Source of the DNA: Azospirillum sp. 47_25
GTDB lineage: Bacteria; Pseudomonadota; Alphaproteobacteria; RF32; CAG-239
DNA: 59,036 nucleotides
Direction of reading: 5' to 3'
NCBI GenBank assembly: GCA_001917125.1
Contig: MNTU01000040.1
Span: 1-59,036, forward strand
This document shows, in pieces, positions 32,566 to 42,187 of this stretch; the stretch's first letter is position 1, and each line of letters begins with the position of its first letter. A program made the translations under genes and the position numbers. The notes beneath the pieces are model-generated. The model saw nothing but the letters and a program-made list of their open reading frames with translations. It searched no databases and was not told the DNA's origin.

Positions 32566-33351
32566 TTACATCTTTTGGGCATCGAGCAAATCGGCCACTT
32601 TGGCCAGCTGGTCAGCCCCTTTCAATTCCACGCCGCCGTTTTCCCACTCAATCCGGCAATCACTTTTAGCCAAAGACGCGTCTTTATGCAAGGCAATTTT
32701 TCCTTCAAAGTCATAACTGTTGGCCAGCGCGGCAATCTTCTGCTGCGCATATGATATAATATCCGGATGAATATAGAAAGACAATTTTGCTTCATCTTTA
32801 AAATTGTTGAAATTATCGGCAATAAACTTGCTGACCAGTTCAGCGGCTTCATCGGCCATCAGGGTCGGCACCAGTTTGAGCACGGCAACCTTAACCATTT
32901 CCAGCGCCTGATTTTCAACTTCGGTTCGGATATCGGCGGTTTCTGACAACAGAGCGGCCAATTTTTGGTTAATATCCATCAGCAGCGTGTTGGCTTCGGC
33001 ATCTACGCCGTTCTGAGAACTGCGGAATCCCTGCTCGTAGCCCTCCTGCCGGGCCGTATTGACCATTTCGTCAACTTCGCTTTGGGTATAGCTTTTTTCT
33101 GCCGGGGGCAACGGCTCGGGAATAAATTCTTCCTCCTCCGGTTCAGGTTCGACTTCCGGCTCGGGTTCAGCCTCGAGTTCCGGTTCGGCTGCCGTTTCTG
33201 CCGGACTTTCGGCCGAAACATTTTCTTCCTGCTCCGTCGGGGAAACCGGCTCAGCGGCGGTTTCTTCATCAACCGGCGGTTCAGGCTCGTCAGCTTCCGG
33301 CCTGGTCTCGATTACGAAGTTATCAAACATAAATTTTTTCAACTGAGCCAT
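32566..33351 (-). CDS. fliH: FliH-like flagellar assembly protein (FlbE type)
   Basis: About 261 residues. A very acidic Glu/Pro-rich N-terminal half (about 20-95) precedes a helical C-terminal half (about 97-262) with a FliH/V-type-ATPase-E-like layout: EVDEMVNTARQEGYEQGFRS near 106 (the GxxxG-type helix) and a C-terminal domain ending ELKGADQLAKVADLLDA. FliH regulates the FliI export ATPase; FliI itself is not in the window. ATG at 33351 has AAGG upstream; a TTG one codon earlier is less likely. Position after fliG supports the call. Confidence 0.8.
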   Translation of the reverse strand: MAQLKKFMFDNFVIETRPEADEPEPPVDEETAAEPVSPTEQEENVSAESPAETAAEPELEAEPEPEVEPEPEEEEFIPEPLPPAEKSYTQSEVDEMVNTARQEGYEQGFRSSQNGVDAEANTLLMDINQKLAALLSETADIRTEVENQALEMVKVAVLKLVPTLMADEAAELVSKFIADNFNNFKDEAKLSFYIHPDIISYAQQKIAALANSYDFEGKIALHKDASLAKSDCRIEWENGGVELKGADQLAKVADLLDAQKM

Positions 33352-33362
33352 CAAGCCTTACC

Positions 33363-34391
33363 TCAGTAAATCAGCTCGTCACTGTCTTTGCCTTCGCTGA
33401 TGACAATTTCACCATTGTTAGACAATTCCTTGGCCGCGGTAACGATATACTGCTGAGCTTCTTCAACATCACGCAGGCGAACCGGCCCCATCGCCTCCAT
33501 ATCTTCTTTGAGAATTTTTCCGGCACGGGAAGACATATTGTTAAAGAAGAGGTCTTTAATCGTTTCGGAAGCACCTTTCAGGGCAACAGCCAGTTTGTCT
33601 TTGTCAATATTGCGCAGCAAAATCTGAATACCCTGGGCATCGACACGGATAAGGTCTTCAAACGTAAACATAAGAGATTTGACGCGCTCGGCAGATTCGC
33701 GGTTGCGTTCTTCCAAAGCCTCCATAAAGCGGCTTTCGGTATTGCGGTCCAAAGAATTGAAGATATCGGCAATAAGCTCATGCGAATCGCGGCGGGTAGA
33801 TTTGGAAAGGTTGCTCATAAACTCTTTGCGCAGGGTTTTCTCCAAACCGTCCAGCACTTCTTTTTGTACCGAATCCATACGGATCATACGCATAACGATT
33901 TCCATGGCGAAATTTTCCGGCAGCAGGGCAATCACTTTTGCCGCATGCTCGGCTTTAATTTTGGAAAGAATAACGGCAATGGTCTGCGGATATTCGTTTT
34001 TGAGGTAGTTAGCCAGAACATGCTCGTTGACATTGCCGAGCTTGTCCCACATGGTTCGTCCGGCGGGGCCGCGAATTTCTTCCATAATGTTGGAAACGCG
34101 GTCTTTATCCAAGGCTTTGGAAAGCAGACGCTCGGTGCTTTCATAAGTGCCGACCAGCGAGCCGGTGGATGAAACCTTTTCCACAAATTCGGAAAAAAGC
34201 TGTTCAACGACATTGGAATTGACTTTGCCGAGGCTGGCCATGATAACCGACAGCTCCTTAATCTCCTCGTCGTCCATCAGGGCAAAAATCGAGGCCGAAC
34301 GTTCTTCATCAAGGGACAGCATCAAAATTGCCGCCTTTTGCTGGCCGGAAAGAATATTAAAATCATCAATTACGTTTTGTTTTATTGCCAT
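33363..34391 (-). CDS. fliG: Flagellar motor switch protein FliG
   Basis: 342 residues, normal length. Shows the FliG middle-domain EHPQ-like motif as [15 protein letters not shown] (near 131-145), the hydrophobic patch region, and the C-terminal torque-generating domain with [20 protein letters not shown], followed by [16 protein letters not shown]. Charged residues of the torque helix ([15 protein letters not shown]) are present. Located between fliF and fliH. Confidence 0.96.
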   Translation of the reverse strand: MAIKQNVIDDFNILSGQQKAAILMLSLDEERSASIFALMDDEEIKELSVIMASLGKVNSNVVEQLFSEFVEKVSSTGSLVGTYESTERLLSKALDKDRVSNIMEEIRGPAGRTMWDKLGNVNEHVLANYLKNEYPQTIAVILSKIKAEHAAKVIALLPENFAMEIVMRMIRMDSVQKEVLDGLEKTLRKEFMSNLSKSTRRDSHELIADIFNSLDRNTESRFMEALEERNRESAERVKSLMFTFEDLIRVDAQGIQILLRNIDKDKLAVALKGASETIKDLFFNNMSSRAGKILKEDMEAMGPVRLRDVEEAQQYIVTAAKELSNNGEIVISEGKDSDELIY

Positions 34392-34405
34392 GTTCTCATA
34401 CCCGC

Positions 34406-36046
34406 CTAATTATTGTCATTTGAATAGAGCCACGTGCGAATGACGTTAACTGCCGCATCGGGGTTCTTTTCCACAATGTCATTGACTTTTTTAAGCGAAG
34501 ATACTTTCACCCGGCCGTCAATTTTATTCAGATTAATCAATTCCTCCATACTGCTGTCGTCTTCGCTGAGGAAGTTTGACAGCAAAAGGTTGTCGTCTTC
34601 GGGATTACTTCCGAGCAGACGCCCGTCATTATTATTGTTAGATACGTCAAATGCATTATTAACCAAAGGACGAATAACCAGCAGGATAACCAAAATCGCC
34701 ACGATTGCGACGCCGATACCCTCGGCAATACGGATCAGCTCGTCTTTGGTAAAGCCCATAATCAAAATTTCCTGCACTTCTTCAACCTCCGGCATCATAT
34801 TTACAAAACGCATATTTTCCACTTCGACGACATCGCCGCGGTTGGCATCATACCCCACCGCCGATTTGACCAGAGACGTAATCTGCTCCATTTCTTCGGG
34901 GGTTCGGCTGCGGTAGGCCATTTTGCCGTCCACCCCTTTTTCATAAATGCCGTCAACCATAACCGCAACAGTCAGACGCTTAATCGAACCGGTATTTTTG
35001 ACCTTGTTGCGAACGACCTTGGAAATCTCGTAATTAATTGTTTCTTCGGTACGGGAAGACTGCGAGGTCGTTCCGTTTCCGGTGGTTACGACATCGCCGT
35101 TGGGAATATTCTGGGCAACGGTCACCGGATTTTCACGGGTGTTGTTAATCCCCTCTTCGGTTACGGTTGCCTGCGAACGGACGACCTGCGTATCCGGATC
35201 AAAAATTTCCTCCTTGGTGACAACCTGGTCAAAATCCATTTCCAGATTGACCTGGGCCCGAACTTTTCCTTCACCGATGGTTCGTTCCAACAGGCTTTGA
35301 ACCTGCTGACCCATTTTACGTTCCTGTTCCAGCCGCAGAATTTCATTATTGGCTGCCGTCATCGCTTCCGGGTCTTCGTAGTTTTTAGTCAGCAAATTGC
35401 CGGCGTTATCGACAATTGCCACATTTTTGACATCCAGCTTGGGCACCGAGGCGGCAATCAGCTTTTGTATCGCCTGAATGCTCTGCGGACTCAGCGGCCC
35501 TTTGACGGTTTTTATCACAACCGAGGCTGATGGCGGCTGCTCTTCACGGGAGAACATTTCCCGCTTGGGCAGAACCAAATGGACACGCGCGTTTTTGATG
35601 TTATCGACAGTCCGAATCGTGCGACCGAGTTCTCCTTCCAGAGCCCGAATCAAGTTAACATTCTGCACAAAATTGGTTGAACCGAGGGCATCGCTGTGGT
35701 CAAAAATCTCATAACCGACATTGGCTCCGCCGGAAGCCATGGCAATTTCCGCGGTATCGACCCGCAGTTTGTTAACCAAATCAACAGGAACCATAACTTC
35801 AGTTCCGTTTTTGGTTAACTTATACTTTACATTGTCAGTTTCAAGGCGGGAGATAATCTGTTTGGCATCTTCCAGTTCAAGATCCGTATATAAAACGGCA
35901 TATTCGGTTGAGCTCATGCGGGCAACCATATACCCCAAAAAGCTGACCAGAAATATGATAATTGCCGCCAAAGACGCCAAACGCCCGGGCGACAGGTTTT
36001 TAATGCTTTGCCAAAAATTATTCACCGTAAGACCCATTTCTATCAA
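34406..36046 (-). CDS. fliF: Flagellar MS-ring protein FliF
   Basis: 546 residues. Two membrane spans (about 22-44 and about 440-460) flank the large periplasmic ring-building motifs, with the YscJ/FliF region ([21 protein letters not shown] near 48-68, [20 protein letters not shown] near 153-172). The C-terminal cytoplasmic tail binds FliG. The frame could begin at TTG (36046, with TGGAAG 5 nt before it) or ATG (36037). First gene of the fliF-fliG-fliH-fliN-flbD-flhA-flhF-flhG run. Confidence 0.96.
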   Translation of the reverse strand: MIEMGLTVNNFWQSIKNLSPGRLASLAAIIIFLVSFLGYMVARMSSTEYAVLYTDLELEDAKQIISRLETDNVKYKLTKNGTEVMVPVDLVNKLRVDTAEIAMASGGANVGYEIFDHSDALGSTNFVQNVNLIRALEGELGRTIRTVDNIKNARVHLVLPKREMFSREEQPPSASVVIKTVKGPLSPQSIQAIQKLIAASVPKLDVKNVAIVDNAGNLLTKNYEDPEAMTAANNEILRLEQERKMGQQVQSLLERTIGEGKVRAQVNLEMDFDQVVTKEEIFDPDTQVVRSQATVTEEGINNTRENPVTVAQNIPNGDVVTTGNGTTSQSSRTEETINYEISKVVRNKVKNTGSIKRLTVAVMVDGIYEKGVDGKMAYRSRTPEEMEQITSLVKSAVGYDANRGDVVEVENMRFVNMMPEVEEVQEILIMGFTKDELIRIAEGIGVAIVAILVILLVIRPLVNNAFDVSNNNNDGRLLGSNPEDDNLLLSNFLSEDDSSMEELINLNKIDGRVKVSSLKKVNDIVEKNPDAAVNVIRTWLYSNDNN

Positions 36047-36140
36047 TTACACTTCCAATTACCCTTATGATTAGCGTAAAAAAGCGTTTAAGGGAACGAT
36101 AATTTTAAATATTCACAGCAGCGGCAAAATTTTAAACCCC

Positions 36141-36169
36141 TAAAAGCCCCGCCGGCATTGGCGGGGCGT
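36141..36169 (-). terminator. Terminator after flgE
   Basis: GCCCCGCC and GGCGGGGC 8-bp stem (36146-36167) followed by TTTT on the minus strand; between flgE and fliF. Confidence 0.8.
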
Positions 36170-36215
36170 CCTTTAGGAGGTTAATTTTGTTTGTGCAAAT
36201 CTTTAAGAATCAGCT

Positions 36216-38447
36216 CTATGTCATCCGAGTCAATTCATCAAGCATTTCATCGGCCGTGGTAATAATCTTGGTAGCGGCCGAATATGCACGCTGGGTTACA
36301 ATCATGTTGGAAAACTCGGTTGCCAGGTCGGTTTTAGAGGTTTCCAACGCCCCGGAAGTGATTTCACCGGCACCGTTGGTTCCGGCCATCTTCAACAGGG
36401 CCTGTCCGGAAGCATCGGTTTCCAACCAGGCGTTACCGGTCAGAGACTCCATTCCCTCAGGGTTGGCAAAGGTTGCCAAAGGCAGAATGGCAATCGGACG
36501 GGTTTCGCCGTTATCAAACAAAGCGGTTACAACACCGTTTTCATCGACGCTGACACCGGCATAGCTGCCGAACTTTGCACCGTCCTGCTTAATGTAGTTG
36601 GTGGTAAAGTTGCCGGAAAGGTTGGTTAAACCGTCATTGGTGCCGACATTGCCCATATTCAGGGTAATCGGAGTTCCGTGGCCGCTTTCGCCGGTCATAT
36701 TTTCGGCGCCGTTGGCCCATTCAATTTCCATTGAGTTGACCCAGAATTCTTTCGGGGTACCGTCAGAGTTAAAGCGAACGGCCGGAACAATCGAACCCTG
36801 CTGGTCTTCGGTGGTATTGGTCTTAAAGGTATTGCCCAAAACCAAATTATTTTTGTTCTGAATGGTTCCCCAATCGCCGTCTTTGTTACGGATAACGCCG
36901 TCGATGGCCGTTCCGAGACCGGTTGTATCAAGAGTGATGTCGCCGCCGGAAGAAGAAGGCAGAATTTCCAAAGTCATACCGCTGGCAACAAAACGGTTCG
37001 GTTCATCCGCCGTGTTGTTCAGCGCAGTTACCAAAGACTGGACAATTTTTGTCGGGTCAATGTCTGCGCCGCTGATGGCTTCAGAAATGTCAACATCCAG
37101 CGGATCATCCGGATCCGGCGTTGAGGTGAAAGTATAAGTCTTGCCGTTGATGGTAAGGGTTTTGCCTTCATAGTCAGCCGCTGTGGTGGAATTAAAGTCA
37201 ATGCGGGCACCGTTTTTGATATCATCGTCAATCTGCGGAATATCAAAAACACCGGTCGGAATACCCGTATCCGCACGCGGATTGACCGCACTTTGCAGAC
37301 AGGACAGGGTTTTGCTGGCATCAATGGTCAGCGCCGAGCCCATGGTGGACTGCACAATGCTGATTTTGTTGCCGTCGGCGGTAAAGCGCTCGGCCGAAGG
37401 CATATTTTCTTTCAATGCGGTCTCAAAGTTTTTAACGAAATCGTCAACCGAAACAACCTGATTGCTGATTTCAACCGGGATATTGGCTCCGGCATAATGA
37501 GCGGCATCTTTGACAAATTCAAAGGTATAGGTCTTACCGGTGCCGGCATCGGTGATGCTGATGGTTGAACCATTCTGCGGAATGGAAGAGAATTCCAATT
37601 GTCCGGCCGCATAGTAAACATCAGAGGTAAGGTCTTTGCCGTTTTCGGTATTGCCGGTCATGACCAGGCTGGCCGCACCGCTCGGAATACTGCTGCTCAT
37701 AGCCCAGCCGTTGGCACTGGTTTTGGTATATTCCAGGCTCAGGTTGCTGGCATTGCCCAGACTGTCATAAATCAGCGCGGAAATTTTTTCCTTACCGCCG
37801 GCCGAGGCATTGGACGGGTCAAAAATCGGCGCACTGGAAGGCAGGTTGGCTCCGAGGCTGATTTGCTGGGTCGGAGTAGCCGTACCGCCGATGGTGGACA
37901 GGTTAACCGGACGCAGGTTGCGGTTATCAATAATGTTGTCATTGATGTAAACGGTTTTACCGTCGGTATCATAATAAGCTTTCATATAATTGATACCGTT
38001 AACGTTAACGACGCTGGCATTCGGATTGCCGTCCCAAGGCAGCAGAGACCAGCCCTGCGCATAGAAACCGCCGGTATTGACCAAATAGCCGTTGTCATCC
38101 AGCCCGAAACTGCCGGCACGGGTATAAGCCCACATGTCGCCTTCTCCCGGATTAGCCGCCTGATTGACAACAAAGAAACCGTTGCCGCTGATGGCCATAT
38201 CCGTCGAAACCGAAGTTGACGACAGCAGGCCCTGAGCGCTGATTTCCTGACGCGGACGAGACTGTACGCCGCCCGGCGAATAAAGAGTTGACGTCGTTTG
38301 TTTGGTTACCAGGGTGGAGAATCGGGTATTCGTCACCTTGTAACCGATCGTGTTTACGTTGGCGATATTGTCAGAGATGGCGCCCATTGCACTGGACTGA
38401 GCGGCCAAACCTGAAATACCGGATTGTAATGCACCGAAAATACTCAT
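36216..38447 (-). CDS. flgE: Flagellar hook protein FlgE
   Basis: 743 residues, longer than enterobacterial FlgE (about 400), as in several alphaproteobacteria. N-terminal axial helix and rod-type signature (AMGAISDNIANVNTIGYK near 20-37), a long internal surface region (about 150-640), and the C-terminal FlgE helix (QRAYSAATKIITTADEMLDEL). Building block of the hook. Downstream of flgD and fliK, 24 bp from flgD, so all three are driven by the sigma-54 promoter upstream of fliK. Confidence 0.95.
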   Translation of the reverse strand: MSIFGALQSGISGLAAQSSAMGAISDNIANVNTIGYKVTNTRFSTLVTKQTTSTLYSPGGVQSRPRQEISAQGLLSSTSVSTDMAISGNGFFVVNQAANPGEGDMWAYTRAGSFGLDDNGYLVNTGGFYAQGWSLLPWDGNPNASVVNVNGINYMKAYYDTDGKTVYINDNIIDNRNLRPVNLSTIGGTATPTQQISLGANLPSSAPIFDPSNASAGGKEKISALIYDSLGNASNLSLEYTKTSANGWAMSSSIPSGAASLVMTGNTENGKDLTSDVYYAAGQLEFSSIPQNGSTISITDAGTGKTYTFEFVKDAAHYAGANIPVEISNQVVSVDDFVKNFETALKENMPSAERFTADGNKISIVQSTMGSALTIDASKTLSCLQSAVNPRADTGIPTGVFDIPQIDDDIKNGARIDFNSTTAADYEGKTLTINGKTYTFTSTPDPDDPLDVDISEAISGADIDPTKIVQSLVTALNNTADEPNRFVASGMTLEILPSSSGGDITLDTTGLGTAIDGVIRNKDGDWGTIQNKNNLVLGNTFKTNTTEDQQGSIVPAVRFNSDGTPKEFWVNSMEIEWANGAENMTGESGHGTPITLNMGNVGTNDGLTNLSGNFTTNYIKQDGAKFGSYAGVSVDENGVVTALFDNGETRPIAILPLATFANPEGMESLTGNAWLETDASGQALLKMAGTNGAGEITSGALETSKTDLATEFSNMIVTQRAYSAATKIITTADEMLDELTRMT

Positions 38448-38471
38448 TGTTTTGTCTCCTAAAGTTCAAAA

Positions 38472-39326
38472 TTATAATAATCCGAGGGTTGCTGCACTTA
38501 CTGCGGCTTCTGCCACATTTTTCAGAATACGGGAAGCCTGTTCGACGGCTCCGTCTCCGGCTTCACCGGTGCCGTCCCCCTCTTCGGTACCGCCGTCTCC
38601 TCCTTCGGGAGGCGTGGTTTCATCTCCGGTACCTTCATCTTTATCAAAATAGTTATCGTCACGGATAGTCAGAATATCGCCGAGACCTGCGGTTACCGCA
38701 TCGCCCAGACCGATATAGACGCCGTTGCTGTCGCTGGCCACACCGGTTACCTTACCGAAAATCGTGGTGGTAACGGTAGCGGAAGTTTCGCCGCTGCCGA
38801 CCTTGGTCGAAACGACAATCTGATAAGCGCCGTCAGGAAGCTGATTTCCGTCGGAATCCTTTCCGTCCCATTCAAAATCATGGGTTCCGGCAACGATTTT
38901 GCCCTGTTCGGAATAGACGACGTTGCCATCCAGGTCTTTCACCATAATAACAGCGCTTTCAACGTTTTTATCCAGCGTGTAGGTTGCTTTGGCATGTCCG
39001 TCTTCCAACGGCATTACATCACCCAAAACCTGAGCAATTTTACCGATATAAGAAACGGCCTGCGCTCCCAAGTTGGACATGTTAAGATTAAGCAGGGTTT
39101 CCAATTTAGAGTTGGTCTGAATGGCCTGCTCAACGCTGGAATACTGTACCAGCTGGTTGGTGAATTCCGCCGTATCCATCGGGTCAAGCGGATCCTGATA
39201 TTTTAACTGAGTGGTCAACAAAGTCAGGAAAGTGTTCATATCAGCGGAAAGCTGGTTACTGGCCTGCTGCGAAGAGCTGTTGGTTCCCGACTGAGTATAA
39301 CCGTTTAACGCATTAATGTCTGTCAT
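38472..39326 (-). CDS. flgD: Flagellar hook-capping protein FlgD
   Basis: 284 residues. N-terminal FlgD signature: SADMNTFLTLLTTQLKYQDP, then DPMDTAEFTNQLVQYSSVEQ (near 27-72). A FlgD Ig-like/tudor region follows (YSEQGKIVAGTHDFEWDGKD near 140, then NQLPDGAYQIVVS). The C-terminus (about 237-260) is a Gly/Glu/Thr-rich linker, unusual for the family, then a short hydrophobic end. Guides hook polymerisation. Confidence 0.93.
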   Translation of the reverse strand: MTDINALNGYTQSGTNSSSQQASNQLSADMNTFLTLLTTQLKYQDPLDPMDTAEFTNQLVQYSSVEQAIQTNSKLETLLNLNMSNLGAQAVSYIGKIAQVLGDVMPLEDGHAKATYTLDKNVESAVIMVKDLDGNVVYSEQGKIVAGTHDFEWDGKDSDGNQLPDGAYQIVVSTKVGSGETSATVTTTIFGKVTGVASDSNGVYIGLGDAVTAGLGDILTIRDDNYFDKDEGTGDETTPPEGGDGGTEEGDGTGEAGDGAVEQASRILKNVAEAAVSAATLGLL

Positions 39327-39341
39327 GATAATTCTCCCGGC

Positions 39342-41048
39342 TTACACGCGAATGTTCAGACCGTTCTTGCCGTCCCACGCGGTTCCGGCAAAGAGGTCTC
39401 CGACGGCGGCATCCATTGCAGTTTCCTGCTCCAGCACATCGCCGATGAAATTGCGCAAGTTGTTCCGTTCCTGATTTTGACCAGCCTGACCGTCATCACG
39501 GAAGCTGAAACTCAGGCTGCCCTCATCAGTCTGGAAACCGGCTTCGTTAAATGCCTTCTGCAAGTTTCCGATTTCCTTTTGCAAAATTTCGGCGGTTTCC
39601 GGACGGCTGGCGACAATATGCGCCTGAAGTTTGCCGTCTTTGCCGATTTGCATTTTAACTTCAATATGTCCCAAGTCTTCCGGCTTAAGCTGGATTTCGA
39701 TTTTATCCACGCCTTTAACCGCAGACTTGGTAATGTTGACCTTAATCTGGTCGACAACTTCCTTACCCATGCCTTTATAGACATCGCGGAAAGAAGTTGA
39801 AGAGCTGTCATTGGCCGCTGAAGCTTTGGCGTTAGCAAGCATTTCGCCGCCTACGGTTCCGGCATGGGCGAGCGTGACAGAACCGGCCTCCGTCGAAACG
39901 GCAACCGCGGCCGTATCATCAGCTGCCGCAGCTGCGGCATTGGAAACGGCTCCGGCCGTCATCGTCAGCGGCATTTCACGAATTTGATTTTGGGCCGCAG
40001 CCTGCTGTGCCGGCGTTTTGACTTCAGTCAGAGGATTGCCTTTGACGGCATCTTTGCTTTCAACCACGGCTGACAGCGTTTCATCGGACAATTTGGCATT
40101 TTTGACCAATCCACCGTCAACGGCATCGGCAATTTTTTCCTCTTTGACGCTAACCTCGACTTTAACTTTACGATCTTCGCCGACGGCTTCTCCCAATTTG
40201 GCGGCCTGCTGCGCCAAGATATCCTGATCCGAAGCGGCATCGGCGGCAACAGCATCTGCATCAACAACGGGCGCATTCTCCGCCTGTGTCTTTTTCATTG
40301 CCGCCACTATATTTTGGAAAGCGTCGGCTTCCGGCGCATTCTCAACGACGGGCGCAACCAGCGGCTGCCCTTCTTCACCGGGCAGAACCGAAACAGACTG
40401 AACACCGGCATCGGCCAACTGAGCGGCCAATTCGGCACCGGTCGTCTGAAAAGTTTCACCGGTAGCCGGATTAACAACGGTAACCGTCCCCATTAAAGCC
40501 AAAGCATCCAACGAAATTTCCGTTCCCTCGGCCATACCGCTTTCCGGCGCCGCTTCGTCCGATACGGCCGGAGCATCTTCCGCGACAGCAATTTCGTCAG
40601 CCCGTTCAGCACCGGAAACATCACCGGCGGCTTCCTTTTCAGTCGGCTTTTCGGCTGAGGGACGTTCGTTGCCGCCATTTTCAGCTTTTTCCGGCTTTTC
40701 TGCGGATGAATTATCTGTTTTTTCATTTTGCGGCTTTTCCGCTTTTTCGGCTTCCGTCTGCTCTTTCACCTTGTCTTCTCTGCGGTCAGAGGCGGATTTA
40801 TTTTCAGTCTTCTGCTCTCTGCCGGCAACGCTTTTATCTTCGGCACGAGGTTTTGACAGATTTGAAGACGCGGCATTCTTTGCCTCGCGAAAATCAGCCT
40901 TTACTTCGACAGACGGCGTTTTTTCGCTTTCCAAACCCGCCAAAAGATCGCCGAAGCCGGTGGTATTAACCGCCGTTCCCTGCAAACTGGCACGATTGGC
41001 CTGCAAAAGATTCAACAGTCCGTTATTTACGTCTTTAATATCCATCAT
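39342..41048 (-). CDS. fliK: Flagellar hook-length control protein FliK
   Basis: About 568 residues. A long low-complexity Ala/Glu/Lys/Val-rich N-terminal ruler-like region (about 1-430) precedes the FliK C-terminal core, DKIEIQLKPEDLGHIEVKMQ and the QLRFS-like LSFSFRDDG stretch near 515. ATG at 41048 with AAGGA about 6 nt upstream is preferred over a TTG at 41051. First gene of fliK-flgD-flgE. Confidence 0.88.
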   Translation of the reverse strand: MMDIKDVNNGLLNLLQANRASLQGTAVNTTGFGDLLAGLESEKTPSVEVKADFREAKNAASSNLSKPRAEDKSVAGREQKTENKSASDRREDKVKEQTEAEKAEKPQNEKTDNSSAEKPEKAENGGNERPSAEKPTEKEAAGDVSGAERADEIAVAEDAPAVSDEAAPESGMAEGTEISLDALALMGTVTVVNPATGETFQTTGAELAAQLADAGVQSVSVLPGEEGQPLVAPVVENAPEADAFQNIVAAMKKTQAENAPVVDADAVAADAASDQDILAQQAAKLGEAVGEDRKVKVEVSVKEEKIADAVDGGLVKNAKLSDETLSAVVESKDAVKGNPLTEVKTPAQQAAAQNQIREMPLTMTAGAVSNAAAAAADDTAAVAVSTEAGSVTLAHAGTVGGEMLANAKASAANDSSSTSFRDVYKGMGKEVVDQIKVNITKSAVKGVDKIEIQLKPEDLGHIEVKMQIGKDGKLQAHIVASRPETAEILQKEIGNLQKAFNEAGFQTDEGSLSFSFRDDGQAGQNQERNNLRNFIGDVLEQETAMDAAVGDLFAGTAWDGKNGLNIRV

Positions 41049-41085
41049 CAAAATTCCTTACAGAAATTGCTCTTGAGGATATATA

Positions 41086-41101
41086 TGCAAAGAACGTGCC
41101 A
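41086..41101 (-). promoter_or_regulatory. Sigma-54 promoter of fliK-flgD-flgE
   Basis: On the minus strand TGGCACG-N4-TTGCA, an exact match to the sigma-54 -24/-12 consensus, about 37 bp upstream of the fliK start. Transcription would start near 41074. FlbD, the expected activator, is encoded about 9 kb away in the same cluster. Confidence 0.85.
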
Positions 41102-41130
41102 AATTTTAAATACAGACAATTTAAAATAAA

Positions 41131-41155
41131 AAAAAACACCGCAGGAGCGGTGTTT
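41131..41155 (-). terminator. Terminator after smpB
   Basis: ACACCGC and GCGGTGT 7-bp stem with a 4-base loop, followed by a long T run on the minus strand. Confidence 0.85.
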
Positions 41156-41217
41156 GCCGGCAATTTAACCGTAAGATAACATATCAGGCCACGGCGTAAA
41201 ACAGCGAAAGAGCAAAG

Positions 41218-41703
41218 CTATCGGTTTCCGACCATAATCCGCTGCTTATCGCGGTTCCAATCGCGCTCTTTCTGTGTTTCACGTTTGTCGTAAAGTTTTT
41301 TGCCGCGGCCGAGACCCACTTCCAATTTGGCCAGCCCCTTGGCATTAAAAAACAGACTAACGGCAACCAAGGTTGCTCCTTTGCGGGACAATTCACTGAT
41401 AATCGTGTTGATTTCTTTGCGTTTCAGCAACAGTTTGCGGTCCCGTTTTTCAACATGGCTTTCATAGCCCTTATTGGCGTATTCGGCAATAAACATATTA
41501 GAAATATACAGTTCGCCGTCCTTTTCTATACCATAGGCATCGTTAATATTGGCATGCCCGAGGCGCAGCGACTTGACTTCGGTTCCCGTCAATTCCAGGC
41601 CGGCGGTAAATTTTTCGGTGATTTCATAATCAAAATGCGCCCGGCGGTTTTGCGCAACGCTGCCGGTGCTGATAAAATCAGATTTTGCCGCCTTTTTGGC
41701 CAT
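41218..41703 (-). CDS. smpB: SsrA-binding protein SmpB
   Basis: 161 residues. tmRNA partner in trans-translation. Family signatures: NRRAHFDYEITEKFTAGLEL (near 19-38), TGTEVKSLRLGHANINDAYG and the C-terminal KKLYDKRETQKERDWNRDK. The tmRNA gene is not seen in this window. Lies 18 bp after the bactofilin gene in the same direction, with its own terminator. Confidence 0.97.
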   Translation of the reverse strand: MAKKAAKSDFISTGSVAQNRRAHFDYEITEKFTAGLELTGTEVKSLRLGHANINDAYGIEKDGELYISNMFIAEYANKGYESHVEKRDRKLLLKRKEINTIISELSRKGATLVAVSLFFNAKGLAKLEVGLGRGKKLYDKRETQKERDWNRDKQRIMVGNR

Positions 41704-41721
41704 AACTGAACTTTCCCTTAA

Positions 41722-42180
41722 CTATTCTTTGTTTTTATTCTTTTTGGAAGCATCGGTTATCAACAGATCAGGCTTGCCCTGTTCCGCAGGAATCGGCGCC
41801 CCGGCGCGGATGCAGTGTCCGTCGATATACGCGCCCGGTTCAATGGCGATCGAATTATGTGCGGCATCGCCCAAAAGCTTGGCCGTTTTGGCAATAAACA
41901 GGCTGTCGACCACGGCTTTCCCCTGCAAAATGCCGTACAGATGCAGGTTATTGGCGGTCACGGTTCCGACAACCGCCCCTTTCAGGCCGATAACCAGTTC
42001 TTCACAGGTTATGTCGCCCTCAACGCGCCCGTCCACATGAACAATGCCTTTGCTGATGATGTCTCCGGCAATTTTGGTGTTTTCGCTGATAATTGAAGGA
42101 ACCGGTACGGCTTCCGCATTTTTGTTAAATTTGCGGGCAAATTTCAAAAACAACATTTTTTTTAATTTCGTCATTTTCAT
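41722..42180 (-). CDS. Bactofilin family cytoskeletal protein
   Basis: 152 residues. Bactofilin (DUF583) beta-helix core starting at VPSIISENTKIAGDIISKG (near 23-41), with the GRVEGDITCEELVIGLKGAVVG and VVDSLFIAKTAKLLGD rungs. N-terminal ~20 residues are basic and a short C-terminal tail is disordered. Bactofilins polymerise at the membrane and recruit wall enzymes. Gene lies immediately downstream (7 bp) of an M23 endopeptidase, a pairing known in Helicobacter and Caulobacter relatives that suggests a joint role in cell-shape control. Confidence 0.9.
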   Translation of the reverse strand: MKMTKLKKMLFLKFARKFNKNAEAVPVPSIISENTKIAGDIISKGIVHVDGRVEGDITCEELVIGLKGAVVGTVTANNLHLYGILQGKAVVDSLFIAKTAKLLGDAAHNSIAIEPGAYIDGHCIRAGAPIPAEQGKPDLLITDASKKNKNKE

Positions 42181-42187
42181 TCAACTC

